Positions 50,482-59,714 of a stretch of DNA of 64,000 nucleotides are shown piece after piece. The DNA comes from Lachnospiraceae bacterium (GTDB taxonomy: Bacteria; Bacillota; Clostridia; Lachnospirales; Lachnospiraceae): assembly GCA_017465475.1 (NCBI GenBank), contig JAFTWC010000044.1:1-64000 (forward strand), written 5' to 3'. The position numbers were made by a program, and so were the translations under genes. The notes under the pieces are model-generated. The model saw only the letters and a program-made list of their open reading frames with translations, was not told the DNA's origin and did no database searches. How positions within the stretch are numbered: position 1 is the first letter of the stretch; every line of letters begins with the position of its first letter.

Positions 50482-50543
50482 ATATCTCTTTTTATAACCA
50501 CCCGGTTCTGTACTTTGAAGAAGTACACAAACCGACATTTTTT

Positions 50544-51560
50544 CTAGTTACGAAGCTTTGCTTTGGCTTCTTCCTGTACTTCTATCACCTTATCACACCA
50601 TGCATCAAACTCCGGGTCTTCTGTCTGAAGTTCCGGATGTGCCAATACATGTTCGATTACCCTGCGTACTCCTTCTTCAAACCGCACTGTCGGTACAAAG
50701 CCCGGAACCGCACGTTTCACCTTGGTATTGTCAAACACCACGGAGCATGCCTTATCTCCCAACAGACTTCCCGTAAAATCATACGGTCCTGCTTCCGCTA
50801 AAAATGCGGAAGACACATAATAAGGCTGAAACGGAACTCCCAGTACATCTGCGATTGCCTGATAAATCTGATTCCATGTAAGAGTCTCATCTGAGGTAAT
50901 CGGGAACACTTCCCCCACAGCATGGGCATTTCCCATAAGACCGATAAATGCCTTGGCAAAATCGCTGTTGTGGGTCATGGTCCAAAGAGAGGTTCCGTCT
51001 CCGTGAATAATAACAGGCTTTCCCGCCAGCATACGTTTCACCACCTGCCAACTCCCCTTATCGCCGTGTACTCCAAGCGGTATGGACCGTTCATCATAGG
51101 TATGACTCGGTCTGATAATGGTCACCGGGAAGCCGTTTTCACGGTACATTTGCATCAAATACTCCTCACAAACAATCTTATTTCTGGAATACTCCCAGTA
51201 CGGATTTGCAAGTGCCGTCCCCTCGGTAATAATATGAGACTTACAAGGCTTATGATAGGCCGATGCGGAACTGATGTACATATACTGCTTTGTCTTTCCT
51301 GCAAACAGTCTGTAATCCCGTTCTACCTGGCCCTTTCCGAAGCCGATAAAATCACATACCACATCAAAAGAATACTCTTTTAACAGCTCTGCAGCTTCCG
51401 CTTCATTGTTAATATCGCCCTTAATTATCTTAATATTATTCGGTAATCCCTCATTTCTGGAACCACGGTTAAACAAATATACCTCCCAATCCGTCTCTGC
51501 CAACATCTTCGTGATTGCCATACTGATTGTGCCTGTTCCGCCAATAAAAAGTGCTTTCAT
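50544..51560 (-). CDS. NAD-dependent epimerase/dehydratase (extended SDR)
   Basis: The 338-residue protein has an N-terminal dinucleotide-binding motif LFIGGTGTISMAI, a Ser/Tyr/Lys active site (SSASAYHKP around residue 99; YWEYSRNK with Tyr and Lys about residues 124-128), and the C-terminal VSSAFLAEAGPYDFTGSLLGDKACSVVFDNTKVKRAVPGFVP. The family is close to nucleotide-sugar and sugar epimerases of the 'NAD(P)-dependent oxidoreductase' group. The substrate is unknown. Promoter TCGACA/TATCAT lies upstream at 51624-51652. The gene is followed by a terminator. Confidence 0.85.
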   Translation of the reverse strand: MKALFIGGTGTISMAITKMLAETDWEVYLFNRGSRNEGLPNNIKIIKGDINNEAEAAELLKEYSFDVVCDFIGFGKGQVERDYRLFAGKTKQYMYISSASAYHKPCKSHIITEGTALANPYWEYSRNKIVCEEYLMQMYRENGFPVTIIRPSHTYDERSIPLGVHGDKGSWQVVKRMLAGKPVIIHGDGTSLWTMTHNSDFAKAFIGLMGNAHAVGEVFPITSDETLTWNQIYQAIADVLGVPFQPYYVSSAFLAEAGPYDFTGSLLGDKACSVVFDNTKVKRAVPGFVPTVRFEEGVRRVIEHVLAHPELQTEDPEFDAWCDKVIEVQEEAKAKLRN

Positions 51561-51623
51561 AACCTTCCTCCCTCTGCATCCTGATTCTGCCGTATCACTT
51601 TGGCCTCACAAGTTCATATTTCT

Positions 51624-51652
51624 ATGATACTCTATTTTCTTCCGCTTGTCGA
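51624..51652 (-). promoter_or_regulatory. Promoter of the epimerase gene
   Basis: On the minus strand TCGACA (51647-51652) and TATCAT (51624-51629) are separated by 17 bp, about 64 bp upstream of the start at 51560. Confidence 0.65.
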
Positions 51653-51701
51653 TACCGGATTCCGGCTTACATATATCTTTTTATAAAAACATTTTCACCC
51701 G

Positions 51702-52712
51702 TTATAACTTTTTTACCGTCTTTCCTTCATATACCCCGCCTCCGATGATTACCTGCTCGATAATGGTTGTCTTCGGACGTTCAATTAGAGCAATCAGTTT
51801 TTTAGCCGCTTCTTCCCCGATGGCATCCGTATTCTGCCAAAATGTGGTGAGCTTCGGCTCAATATGTCTGCCGATACGGAGGCCGTCATATCCTGCCACC
51901 GAAATATCTTCCGGAATCGATAGTCCCCGTTCTCTGATGATGTTCATTCCGCCGAAACAGGAAAAGTCGTCCGGATATAAAATACAGGTAGGAGGTTCCG
52001 GCAGCTCCAAAAGCTCCTTTGTTGCTTCTCCCGCTGCCTTTGTGTTTCGGTAGGCTGCTTCTTTAATATAAGTATCCGGTACTGTAATCCCCAATTCTTC
52101 TGCTGTTTTAAAAAAAGAAGACAACCGATTTTTGGTTACTGCCGAATCCGCCCCGTGAATATATGCTATTTTTTTATGACCTTGCTTTACAATGTAACTA
52201 AGAAGTTCTTTCATTCCGGTAACATTATCGGAAATCACAGCAGCCCTACCGTAAAAGGAATGGTCGATGGTAACCAGCGGTATGTCGCTCTTTACCAATT
52301 CCTCCACTTCCGGATTATCAAAATCCACGCAGGCAATCACCACGCCGTCAAAGCCCCGATAGCGACATCGTTCCAGGTAGGACATACGATTTTCCCCTTC
52401 TTTTCCCGTGCTGATAAACGTAATATCATAGCCCTGCTCTTCCGCCACCTTTTTAAAGCTATTCAATACATTAGCAAAATAATCGTGAGTCAGACCGCTT
52501 TGTGCTTCATCTACAAAAAGCACCCCAAGATTATAGGTACGTTTTGTTTTTAAGGCTCTGGCCGATGCATTCGGAAAATACCCTAATTCCTTTGCCACCT
52601 GCTTTATGCGTTCTTTCGTTTCTTCTCCGACATCGCTTTGATCGTTCAATGCTTTACTCACCGTCGCAATACTGACTCCGCAGATTGCTGAAATATCTTT
52701 CATGGATGCCAT
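51702..52712 (-). CDS. LacI-family transcriptional repressor
   Basis: The 336-residue protein has the N-terminal LacI HTH (MKDISAICGVSIATVSKALNDQSDVGEETKERIKQVAKELGYFPN, about 5-50) with hinge ARALKTKR, followed by a periplasmic-binding-like sugar domain (about 60-330, KKIAYIHGADSAVTKNR, CILYPDDFSCFGGMNI). It is divergent from the cellobiose phosphorylase gene. Two TTAAACGTTT sites lie in the shared intergenic region, one next to each promoter, which suggests that it represses itself and the phosphorylase. The inducer could be cellobiose or glucose 1-phosphate; this is inference. Confidence 0.93.
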   Translation of the reverse strand: MASMKDISAICGVSIATVSKALNDQSDVGEETKERIKQVAKELGYFPNASARALKTKRTYNLGVLFVDEAQSGLTHDYFANVLNSFKKVAEEQGYDITFISTGKEGENRMSYLERCRYRGFDGVVIACVDFDNPEVEELVKSDIPLVTIDHSFYGRAAVISDNVTGMKELLSYIVKQGHKKIAYIHGADSAVTKNRLSSFFKTAEELGITVPDTYIKEAAYRNTKAAGEATKELLELPEPPTCILYPDDFSCFGGMNIIRERGLSIPEDISVAGYDGLRIGRHIEPKLTTFWQNTDAIGEEAAKKLIALIERPKTTIIEQVIIGGGVYEGKTVKKL

Positions 52713-52801
52713 AAATGTCTGTTCTCCTTACACACTGTAAATAAAGTTCTGTTATGCCGAATTCCTGTAATTCTCACAATTCAAACAACTCCGTCTGTAA
52801 A

Positions 52802-52813
52802 CTTAAACGTTTT
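52802..52813. promoter_or_regulatory. LacI-type operator at the regulator promoter
   Basis: CTTAAACGTTTT carries a 10-bp TTAAACGTTT core with the central CG typical of LacI-family sites. It lies at about +3 to +14 of the predicted lacI-type transcript (promoter TTGAAA/TATAGT at 52823-52851 on the minus strand, 17-bp spacer). The same core recurs at 52992-53001. Confidence 0.75.
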
Positions 52814-52822
52814 CGTAATAGT

Positions 52823-52851
52823 ACTATACTCCATTTCCCCTTATTTTTCAA
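52823..52851 (-). promoter_or_regulatory. Promoter of the LacI-family gene
   Basis: On the minus strand TTGAAA (52846-52851) and TATAGT (52823-52828) are 17 bp apart. The predicted transcript start abuts the operator at 52802-52813. Confidence 0.7.
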
Positions 52852-52922
52852 GCATGTTTTTTCGCTTTTTGCAATGCTTTTGTTATTTTTGTCACTTTTT
52901 TGTCCCTTATTTTTATTGGAGG

Positions 52923-52951
52923 TTGCATTTTTTGTTTGCATCTTGTATAAT
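52923..52951 (+). promoter_or_regulatory. Promoter of the cellobiose phosphorylase gene
   Basis: TTGCAT (52923-52928) and TATAAT (52946-52951) with a 17-bp spacer. The expected start near 52958 lies about 35 bp before the operator at 52992. Confidence 0.8.
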
Positions 52952-52991
52952 GCAAGTAAAGAGATGCAAGAGAACGTGATTTTACAAGCAC

Positions 52992-53003
52992 TTAAACGTT
53001 TAA
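52992..53003. promoter_or_regulatory. Palindromic operator in the cellobiose phosphorylase leader
   Basis: TTAAACGTTTAA is a perfect 12-bp palindrome with central CG, downstream of the promoter and 42 bp before the ATG. A LacI-family repressor bound here would block elongating polymerase. Matching site at 52802-52813. Confidence 0.8.
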
Positions 53004-53045
53004 CTCCGCATCATCTCATTATAAAAATCAAAGGAGAGACTCACT

Positions 53046-55481
53046 ATGAAATTCGGTTTTTTTGATGATGCAAACAAAGAATATGTAATCACCACCCCGA
53101 AAACTCCGCTTCCGTGGATTAACTACTTGGGATGCAATGACTTTTTCAGTCTGATTTCCAATACTTGCGGTGGATATACCTTCTATAAGGATGCAAAGCT
53201 CCTTCGTCTCACCAGATATCGTTACAACGATATTCCGGCTGACACCAACGGCAAATACCTTTACATAAAGGATGGCGATACCGTTTGGAATCCGGGCTGG
53301 CAGCCGACCAAGACCGAGCTTGATGCTTACGAATGCAGACACGGTATCGGATACAGCCGTTTCACCGGTAAGAAAAACGATGTAGAAGCTTCCGTTCTTA
53401 CCTTTGTTCCGATGAACGATACCTGTGAAGTAAGTCAGCTTACTCTTACCAATACTTCCGCAGCAAAGAAAGAATTACAGCTCTTCTCTTACGTAGAATG
53501 GTGTCTGTGGAATGCGGATGACGATATGAAGAACTTCCAGAGAAACTTAAGTACCGGTGAAGTTGAAGTAGTTGGTTCTACCATTTTCCACAAGACCGAG
53601 TACAGAGAACGTCGTAACCACTATGCCGTTTACTCCGTAAACACCGCAGTAGACGCATTCGATACAAGCCGCGATGCATTCCTGGGCGCATATCGCTCCG
53701 CTGCAAATCCGGAAGCCATCGAAAACGGTGCCTGCACCAATTCCATGGCCAGCGGTTGGTCTCCGATTGCTTCTCACCAGATTAACGTTTCTCTTAATCC
53801 GGGTGAGACCAAGACCTTCATCTTTGTATTGGGTTACATTGAGAATCCGCAGGAGGAAAAGTGGGAATCCCACAACATTATCAACAAAAAGCCGGCAAAT
53901 GCTATGCTTGCCCGCTATCAGACCGATGCAGATGTAGAAAAGGCATTTGCAGAGCTTAAGGCATACTGGGAGAAGCTGCTTTCCAAGTATACCGTAGCAT
54001 CCGACAACGATAAAGTAAACCGCATGGTAAATATTTGGAACCAGTATCAGTGTATGGTTACCTTTAATATGTCCCGTTCCGCTTCTTACTACGAATCCGG
54101 TATCGGCAGAGGTATGGGCTTCCGTGACTCCTGTCAGGACCTTCTCGGCTTCGTACACTTGATTCCGGACCGTGCAAGAGAGCGTATCATCGATATTGCT
54201 TCCACCCAGTTCCAAGACGGTAGCGCATACCATCAGTATCAGCCGTTGACCAAGAAGGGTAACGCTGATATCGGTAGCGGTTTCAACGATGACCCGTTAT
54301 GGCTCATTGCAGGTACTTCTGCTTATGTCAGAGAGACCGGCGACCTCTCCATTTTAAAGGAGACTGTACCGTACGACAACGACATGTCCGTAGCAACGTC
54401 CTTAATGGAACACTTAAAGCGTTCCTTAGACTATATTATCAATCACAAGGGTCCGCACAACTTACCGTTAATCGGTCGTGCAGACTGGAATGACTGCCTC
54501 AACTTAAACTGCTTCTCCGAGCATCCGGGTGAGTCCTTCCAGACCTTCGGCCCGAGTGAAGGCCCGGTAGCTGAATCCGTCTTCATCGCAGGTATGTTTG
54601 TAAAGTATGGCGAAGAGTACGCACAGCTTGCAGAGCTTTTAGGTGATACCGCAGAGGCAGAACGTGCCCGTAAGGAAGTAAAGGTTATGTATGATGCCAT
54701 CCTTGCTGACGGTTGGGACGGCGAGTGGTTCGTACGTGCTTACGATGCTTACAGCAACAAGGTAGGTTCCAAAGAGTGTGAAGAAGGCCAGATTTTCATC
54801 GAGCCGCAGGGCTTCTGTGTTCTTGCAGGCGTAGGTGTAGAGGAAGGTCTTGCAAAGAAGGCTCTTGATTCCGTCAAGGAACGTCTCGATACCAAGTACG
54901 GTGTTATGATTTTACAGCCGGCTTATACCAAGTATCACTTAGAGCTTGGTGAAATCACCTCCTATCCGCCGGGATACAAGGAAAACGCAGGTATTTTCTG
55001 TCACAACAATCCTTGGGTATCCATTGCAGAAACCGTAATCGGCAGAGGTGATCGTGCATTTGAGATTTACCAGAAGACTTGTCCGGCTTATGTAGAAGAA
55101 ATCAGTGAAATTCACCGCACCGAGCCGTATGTATACTCCCAGATGGTAGCAGGTCGCGACGCAAAGTTCCACGGCGAAGCTAAGAACAGCTGGCTTACCG
55201 GAACCGCAGCATGGACCTTCGTAAACATCTCCCAGTACATTTTAGGTGTTTACCCGACTCACACCGGTCTTTCCATTAATCCGTGTGTACCGAAGGGCTT
55301 TGGTGATTTCACGTTAACAAGAGCATTCCGTGAGGGTGTTTACAACATTACGGTTAAGAACCCGCAGAATGTAGAAAAGGGTGTTGTTTCCCTTGAAGTA
55401 GACGGTGTAAAGGTAGACGGTCACATTATCCCGTATGTACAGGGCAAGACCGAATACAACGTCACCGTAACCATGGGCTAA
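53046..55481 (+). CDS. Cellobiose phosphorylase (GH94)
   Basis: An 811-residue cytosolic enzyme that splits cellobiose with phosphate into glucose and alpha-glucose 1-phosphate, saving ATP. The length equals that of Clostridium cellobiose phosphorylase, and [29 protein letters not shown] is the family start. The catalytic aspartate lies in [12 protein letters not shown] at about residue 480; further family motifs are [16 protein letters not shown] near 355 and [24 protein letters not shown] near 415. Longer cellodextrin phosphorylases differ in size and N-terminal region. GGAGAG precedes the ATG. It is under the divergent LacI regulator and is flanked by a terminator. A partner cellobiose transporter is not in the window. 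Confidence 0.95.
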   Translation: MKFGFFDDANKEYVITTPKTPLPWINYLGCNDFFSLISNTCGGYTFYKDAKLLRLTRYRYNDIPADTNGKYLYIKDGDTVWNPGWQPTKTELDAYECRHGIGYSRFTGKKNDVEASVLTFVPMNDTCEVSQLTLTNTSAAKKELQLFSYVEWCLWNADDDMKNFQRNLSTGEVEVVGSTIFHKTEYRERRNHYAVYSVNTAVDAFDTSRDAFLGAYRSAANPEAIENGACTNSMASGWSPIASHQINVSLNPGETKTFIFVLGYIENPQEEKWESHNIINKKPANAMLARYQTDADVEKAFAELKAYWEKLLSKYTVASDNDKVNRMVNIWNQYQCMVTFNMSRSASYYESGIGRGMGFRDSCQDLLGFVHLIPDRARERIIDIASTQFQDGSAYHQYQPLTKKGNADIGSGFNDDPLWLIAGTSAYVRETGDLSILKETVPYDNDMSVATSLMEHLKRSLDYIINHKGPHNLPLIGRADWNDCLNLNCFSEHPGESFQTFGPSEGPVAESVFIAGMFVKYGEEYAQLAELLGDTAEAERARKEVKVMYDAILADGWDGEWFVRAYDAYSNKVGSKECEEGQIFIEPQGFCVLAGVGVEEGLAKKALDSVKERLDTKYGVMILQPAYTKYHLELGEITSYPPGYKENAGIFCHNNPWVSIAETVIGRGDRAFEIYQKTCPAYVEEISEIHRTEPYVYSQMVAGRDAKFHGEAKNSWLTGTAAWTFVNISQYILGVYPTHTGLSINPCVPKGFGDFTLTRAFREGVYNITVKNPQNVEKGVVSLEVDGVKVDGHIIPYVQGKTEYNVTVTMG

Positions 55482-55537
55482 TCCCCATCCCAATTACGCA
55501 ATTATCAATTTTTTGTTCAATCATTCCTTTCTTTCTC

Positions 55538-55571
55538 TAAAAGAGCCTCCGAGAATCCGGAGGCTCTTTTA
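55538..55571. terminator. Convergent intrinsic terminator
   Basis: Perfect 14-bp arms TAAAAGAGCCTCCG and CGGAGGCTCTTTTA with a 6-nt loop, between cellobiose phosphorylase and the FucU gene, giving T-runs on both strands. Confidence 0.9.
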
Positions 55572-55609
55572 CTTATCTTTCCCGCTCTTGCGCGACTTTC
55601 CTTACACAC

Positions 55610-56047
55610 CTACAATACACAACCTTTTTGAAGAATCACGTTCGCGTACTGGCTTGTTTCCGTGGTAGCAATGACTGCATAGGCTTTTTTTGCTTCTTCG
55701 TAGAAGGCAAATCGTTCCAGCTTCTGAATCACATCCGAACCTCTCTCTTCCGCTTTCGTAATCATTTCTTCATAAGTCTTCCAAATGGATACATCCGCAT
55801 TGTCTCCCGGTACCCGTTCCATCAGGCTTACCGGCTTTTCAATGTACTGATCCAAAGGAAATACTTCTAAAATTGCTTCTAAGATTTCCGGTACACCATG
55901 TCCGTCCATCCGAATTACGATACCGTTCTTTCCCATGGTTTCTGCCGGGAAATTTCCGTCGGCAATCACTATGGTATCACTGTGTCCCATCTCGCAAAGT
56001 ACTTTTAATAGCATTGGGGACAAAATCGGGGATATTCCTTTTAACAT
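55610..56047 (-). CDS. RbsD/FucU-family sugar mutarotase (FucU-like)
   Basis: The 145-residue protein is a decameric, cytosolic mutarotase. MLKGISPILSPMLLKVLCEMGHSDTIVIADGNFP is the FucU opening, where the conserved histidine in MGHSD is catalytic, and TSQYANVILQKGCVL closes the chain with the tyrosine-containing C-terminus. FucU interconverts the anomers of L-fucose. L-Galactose has the same ring configuration with an extra 6-OH, so either could be the substrate. Start at 56047 follows GGAGAG; the longer frame has no ribosome site. It is the last gene of the operon that begins at 62004. Confidence 0.9.
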   Translation of the reverse strand: MLKGISPILSPMLLKVLCEMGHSDTIVIADGNFPAETMGKNGIVIRMDGHGVPEILEAILEVFPLDQYIEKPVSLMERVPGDNADVSIWKTYEEMITKAEERGSDVIQKLERFAFYEEAKKAYAVIATTETSQYANVILQKGCVL

Positions 56048-56114
56048 ACGCTTCTCTCCTTTTTCGCGTTTTCTATGTCCTGCATGAAACAACGTTTTCC
56101 CAGACACCTTCTGC

Positions 56115-56996
56115 TTACAACATGTTCGGAATTTCTTCCATCACAGACAGGTTCTCAAAGCCGTAAAAACGCACCGCATTTTCACCCAAAAAGGCTTTCT
56201 TTTCTTCTTCTGTCAGCTTTTTTGATTCCATAATAAATCGCACTGCCATAGGGTAGGTAATATCCGTCATAGTGCGCGGATAGTCGCTTCCCCACATAAG
56301 CTTCTCCATACCGCAAATATCTCTTGCTTCCAAAATCGCATCCACAGCAGAAGGATACGGATAAAATTCCTGATGGAACAGCCAGGTAAGACCACCGCTC
56401 TCAATATACACATTTTTATGTTTCGCCAGCGCAATCTGCTTTTGCCACCCTTTTGTGGTTACCATTCCGAAATGACCGACGGCAATTTTTAAATCAGGAC
56501 ACCGTTCAATCAAATACTCCATTCCTTCTACCTGTGCATCTCCGTCTGCCAAATCGATGGAGATAAACTTCCCTGCCCGCTCCACTTTCCGAAACACAGG
56601 AAGAAGCTTCGTCACATCTTGGTCAGCCAGACGTCCTGCACATATCTTTACACCGTCCACGCCATCCAAAAGAAATTCTTCATTTTCCTCGTACAAGGAA
56701 CAGATTTTGATTCTGTCAGGATACTTTTTCTTTGCTTCAAGTAAGTAGGCATCCTGATTGCCGTCAATATACTCCTGGGTTACTACGCATCCTGCCACAC
56801 AGGCATAATCCATATTGGCAATAAGGCGCTCCACCGTATTTTTATCATCTTCCATATAAGGCGGCATCATCTGGCGCACTTCCCCGCCGAAATTGCTTTT
56901 TCCGTTCCCTACACCGTAAACCGGTTTTCCGTTTACTCTGCCGTTTTGTTTTTCCCAAAGATGCAAATGGGCATCCACCATTGTATAGCTACTCAC
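56115..56996 (-). CDS. Amidohydrolase-superfamily lactonase (COG3618)
   Basis: A 293-residue TIM-barrel hydrolase. Its motifs are VDAHLHLWEK at the start (metal site HxH), GHFG near residue 180 (the barrel histidine) and WGSDYPRTMTD near 243 (catalytic aspartate). The COG3618 branch includes L-fucono- and L-galactono-lactonases and related sugar lactonases. In this operon the natural substrate would be the aldono-lactone made by the dehydrogenase at 60802, giving L-galactonate. Its ATG overlaps the UxaA stop (ATGA). The substrate assignment is inferred from the neighbours. Confidence 0.85.
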   Translation of the reverse strand: MSSYTMVDAHLHLWEKQNGRVNGKPVYGVGNGKSNFGGEVRQMMPPYMEDDKNTVERLIANMDYACVAGCVVTQEYIDGNQDAYLLEAKKKYPDRIKICSLYEENEEFLLDGVDGVKICAGRLADQDVTKLLPVFRKVERAGKFISIDLADGDAQVEGMEYLIERCPDLKIAVGHFGMVTTKGWQKQIALAKHKNVYIESGGLTWLFHQEFYPYPSAVDAILEARDICGMEKLMWGSDYPRTMTDITYPMAVRFIMESKKLTEEEKKAFLGENAVRFYGFENLSVMEEIPNML

Positions 56997-58369
56997 AGCG
57001 TCACTCCATCCTTAAAAATCGCAATTTCCCGATAACCGTTCCGTTCATTGGCGGTCTCTTCACCGTTTGCCACACAGATTACATACTGCATAAACGCTTC
57101 CGTAAGATTCTTTCCTTCTAACATCGGCCCTGCATTAAAATCAATCCAGTTTTTCTTTTCCGTTGCAAGTCTGTCATTGGTAGCTATCTTAACTGTCGGC
57201 ACCGGACTACCAAGGGGCGTTCCGCGGCCTGTGGAAAACAACACCATATGACATCCTGCCGCCACCAGATTCGTCACTGCCACCATATCATTTCCCGGAC
57301 CGTTCAGAAGATTAAGCCCGTTTCTCGTCACCCGGTCTCCGTAGGTCAGCACATCCACTACCGGGGCTCTGCCTCCCTTTTGGGTACAACCAAGAGACTT
57401 TTCTTCCAAAGTGGTAATTCCGCCGGCTTTATTTCCCGGAGAAGGATTCTCATAAATCTCCTGATTATGACGAATAAAATAATCCTTAAAATCATTGATT
57501 AAGTGTACTGTTTTTTCAAACACTTCTTCATTTATGCAACGGTCCATAAGAATCGTTTCCGCACCGAACATTTCCGGCACTTCCGTTAGCACCGTACTGC
57601 CTCCTGCAGAAATCAGCGCGTCGGAAAACTGGCCGATTAACGGATTTGCCGTAATACCGGAAAAACCGTCGGAACCACCGCACTTTAAACCTACCTTTAA
57701 TTTGGAAATACTCACCGTCTGACGGGTAAAGGTCTTTGCGTAGGCCTTTAACTCCTCAATCAGTCGTACCCCTTCCGCAATTTCATCCTCCGCATCCTGG
57801 GCATTCAAAAACTTCACGCGACGCTCATCCACTTCTCCCAACACTTCTTTAAAGGAGGCAATGTTATTGTTCTCACAACCGAGCCCCAGCACCAACACAC
57901 CACCGGCATTAGGATGCTCCACCAGTCCCTTTAAAATGTGTTGCGTAACCCCGTGGTCCTCCCCCAACTGGGAGCAACCGTACGGATGAGGGAAAGAATA
58001 GGCTCCCGTCAAGGTACTGAGTTTTTCCGCAATCTTGTTCACACAGCCAACCGTGTTCACAATCCAAATATCATTCCGAATACCGATTTCGCCGTTTTCC
58101 CGCACATAAGCGTCAATAGTATACTCCGGCACCTGAGGTAACTCAAAGGTCTTCGGACAATACTCATAGGTCAGCTTTTCTTTCAGGTTTGTCTTTACAT
58201 TGTCGGTATGTACCCGCTCGCCTTCCCGGATGGCCTTTGTAGCATGTCCGATAGGGAACCCGTACTTAACGATATTCTCCCCGGCAGCAATATCACAAAG
58301 GGCTGCTTTATGCCCTGTTGCAATGTCCACTGCCACATTGTCGGACCCATGGATTTTTAACTGCTTCAT
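56993..58369 (-). CDS. uxaA: Altronate dehydratase family protein (UxaA-like)
   Basis: The 458-residue chain has a short N-terminal SAF domain (about 1-60: DNVAVDIATGHKAALCDIAAGENIVKYGFPIGHATKAI) and a C-terminal galactarate/altronate dehydratase domain (about 75-458), with PYGCSQLGEDH near residue 125, GLGCENN near 160, and LGCTQKGGRAPVVDVLTYGD. UxaA removes water from D-altronate to give 2-keto-3-deoxy-D-gluconate, using a metal centre. Related dehydratases act on other aldonates, so the exact substrate is inferred from UxaB and LgoD-like neighbours. It overlaps the UxaB stop by ATGA and is followed by the lactonase gene. Confidence 0.9.
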   Translation of the reverse strand: MKQLKIHGSDNVAVDIATGHKAALCDIAAGENIVKYGFPIGHATKAIREGERVHTDNVKTNLKEKLTYEYCPKTFELPQVPEYTIDAYVRENGEIGIRNDIWIVNTVGCVNKIAEKLSTLTGAYSFPHPYGCSQLGEDHGVTQHILKGLVEHPNAGGVLVLGLGCENNNIASFKEVLGEVDERRVKFLNAQDAEDEIAEGVRLIEELKAYAKTFTRQTVSISKLKVGLKCGGSDGFSGITANPLIGQFSDALISAGGSTVLTEVPEMFGAETILMDRCINEEVFEKTVHLINDFKDYFIRHNQEIYENPSPGNKAGGITTLEEKSLGCTQKGGRAPVVDVLTYGDRVTRNGLNLLNGPGNDMVAVTNLVAAGCHMVLFSTGRGTPLGSPVPTVKIATNDRLATEKKNWIDFNAGPMLEGKNLTEAFMQYVICVANGEETANERNGYREIAIFKDGVTL

Positions 58370-59691
58370 GCAAGCACCTCCGCATAAGCCTTCTTCATTC
58401 CCTGCAGCGTCATAATCTCATAATAGCGTTCTACTTCGGAAAGCATAAAGGACAAATCTCTGCCCCAATACTGTTCTTTCTTCAAAATATCAGCAACAGT
58501 TGCCGACTTCATAAACTCCATAATCTCTTCTCCGTCATTTGCCTCGTCCGTACGATAAAAGGCAATCAAGGCCGCCAGAGAAAAGGTCATACACTTCGGA
58601 AGCTTCTTGTTCTCTTCATAATACTCCAACAGCGTCGGAAGAACTCTTGCCTTAAATTTGCTGACGGAATTAAGCGCAATACTTAACAGCTGATGCTTTA
58701 CAAACGGATTGGCAAAACGATCCAGCACTGCCTTTCCGAAGGTAATGTCTTCTTCCGTACTTCCCAGGGTCGGTATAATCTCTTCCGATAAAGTCTTATC
58801 AAGAAACGCTCTTACCGTGGTATCCTCCAGACATTCCTTAACAGTGGAAAGTCCATACAATCTGGCAGCCAATACCATGGAAGTATGCGCTCCGTTTAAG
58901 ATACGTACCTTTCTTTTCTTATAGGGCTTTACATCCGGAGTCCAGATTACATTTACCCCGGCTTTTTGAAGCGGGAATTCCTCTTCAAAGTCTCCTTCAA
59001 TGACCCAAAGATGGAAAATCTCCGCCGTGTTCATAAGCTTATCTTCTTCTCCCAAAAACTTGGTCAATTCCTCTACTTCATCCTTCGGATAACCGGTGCA
59101 AATGCGATCTACCAAAGTGTTACAGAAATGATTTTCCTTTTGAATCCACTGTACAAACGCATCCGACAACTTCCAAAGCTTTGCGTACTTTAAAACGCAA
59201 TCCAGCAGTTCCTTTCCGTTATTATCAATTAGTTCGCAAGAAAGAATGATAAATCCGGAAAGACCCGCATCAAATCGCTCGTACAACAGTCTTGTCAGCT
59301 TCGCCGGAAAGGATTTCGGCGGTGCATCATCGAAAGTTTCCGTTCCCAAATACTCAATTCCGGCTTCCGTGGTGTTGGAAATAATCACCCGCATATCCGG
59401 ATTATGCGCCAACTTCAAATACTCTGCATAGTCCGCGTACGGGTCCACACCTCTGGAAATAGAGGTGACTTTAATACACTCATTTACCACCTGACCGTTT
59501 TCGATTCCGCGAAGGAACTGATGATACACTCCCTTCTGTTCATTAATCACCGGAATCAATCCCTTGGCAATCGGCTGTACCACAACCACCTTGCCGTCAT
59601 ACAGGCCCTGTTCGTTCATTTTGTGCACAAACACATCGGCAAAGCTTCTTAAAAAGCCCCCCTCACCAAACTGAATAATTGTTTCCTTCAT
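58366..59691 (-). CDS. uxaB: Tagaturonate reductase-like (UxaB, mannitol dehydrogenase family)
   Basis: A 441-residue NAD-linked polyol/uronate dehydrogenase with the FGEGGFLRSF start (nucleotide-binding loop), SNTTEAGIEY, FPAKLTRLLYERF and the active-site helix WVIEGDFEEEFPLQKAGVNVIWTPDVKPYKKRKVRILNGAHTS (lysine in KKRKVRILNGAHT near 272). It should reduce D-tagaturonate to D-altronate. The mannitol dehydrogenase family also includes fructuronate reductase and mannonate enzymes, so the call relies on the UxaA and LgoD-like neighbours. The gene is 23 bp after the Zn-dehydrogenase and overlaps uxaA. Confidence 0.88.
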   Translation of the reverse strand: MKETIIQFGEGGFLRSFADVFVHKMNEQGLYDGKVVVVQPIAKGLIPVINEQKGVYHQFLRGIENGQVVNECIKVTSISRGVDPYADYAEYLKLAHNPDMRVIISNTTEAGIEYLGTETFDDAPPKSFPAKLTRLLYERFDAGLSGFIILSCELIDNNGKELLDCVLKYAKLWKLSDAFVQWIQKENHFCNTLVDRICTGYPKDEVEELTKFLGEEDKLMNTAEIFHLWVIEGDFEEEFPLQKAGVNVIWTPDVKPYKKRKVRILNGAHTSMVLAARLYGLSTVKECLEDTTVRAFLDKTLSEEIIPTLGSTEEDITFGKAVLDRFANPFVKHQLLSIALNSVSKFKARVLPTLLEYYEENKKLPKCMTFSLAALIAFYRTDEANDGEEIMEFMKSATVADILKKEQYWGRDLSFMLSEVERYYEIMTLQGMKKAYAEVLA

Positions 59692-59714
59692 ACTTTCATC
59701 CCTTTCTGATTTCT

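Noticed and set aside
50427-50543. T-box riboswitch before azlC (GGGTGG seen in the minus-strand leader)
   Set aside because: The T-box core GGGTGGNACCGCG is not completed, only about 60 nt separate it from the epimerase stop, and no specifier stem can fit without overlapping coding sequence.
55610-59691. Plain galacturonate operon (UxaABC type)
   Set aside because: UxaC is absent, while a lactonase, mutarotase and sugar 1-dehydrogenase are present, which do not belong to the galacturonate isomerase route. It remains possible if uxaC lies outside the window.
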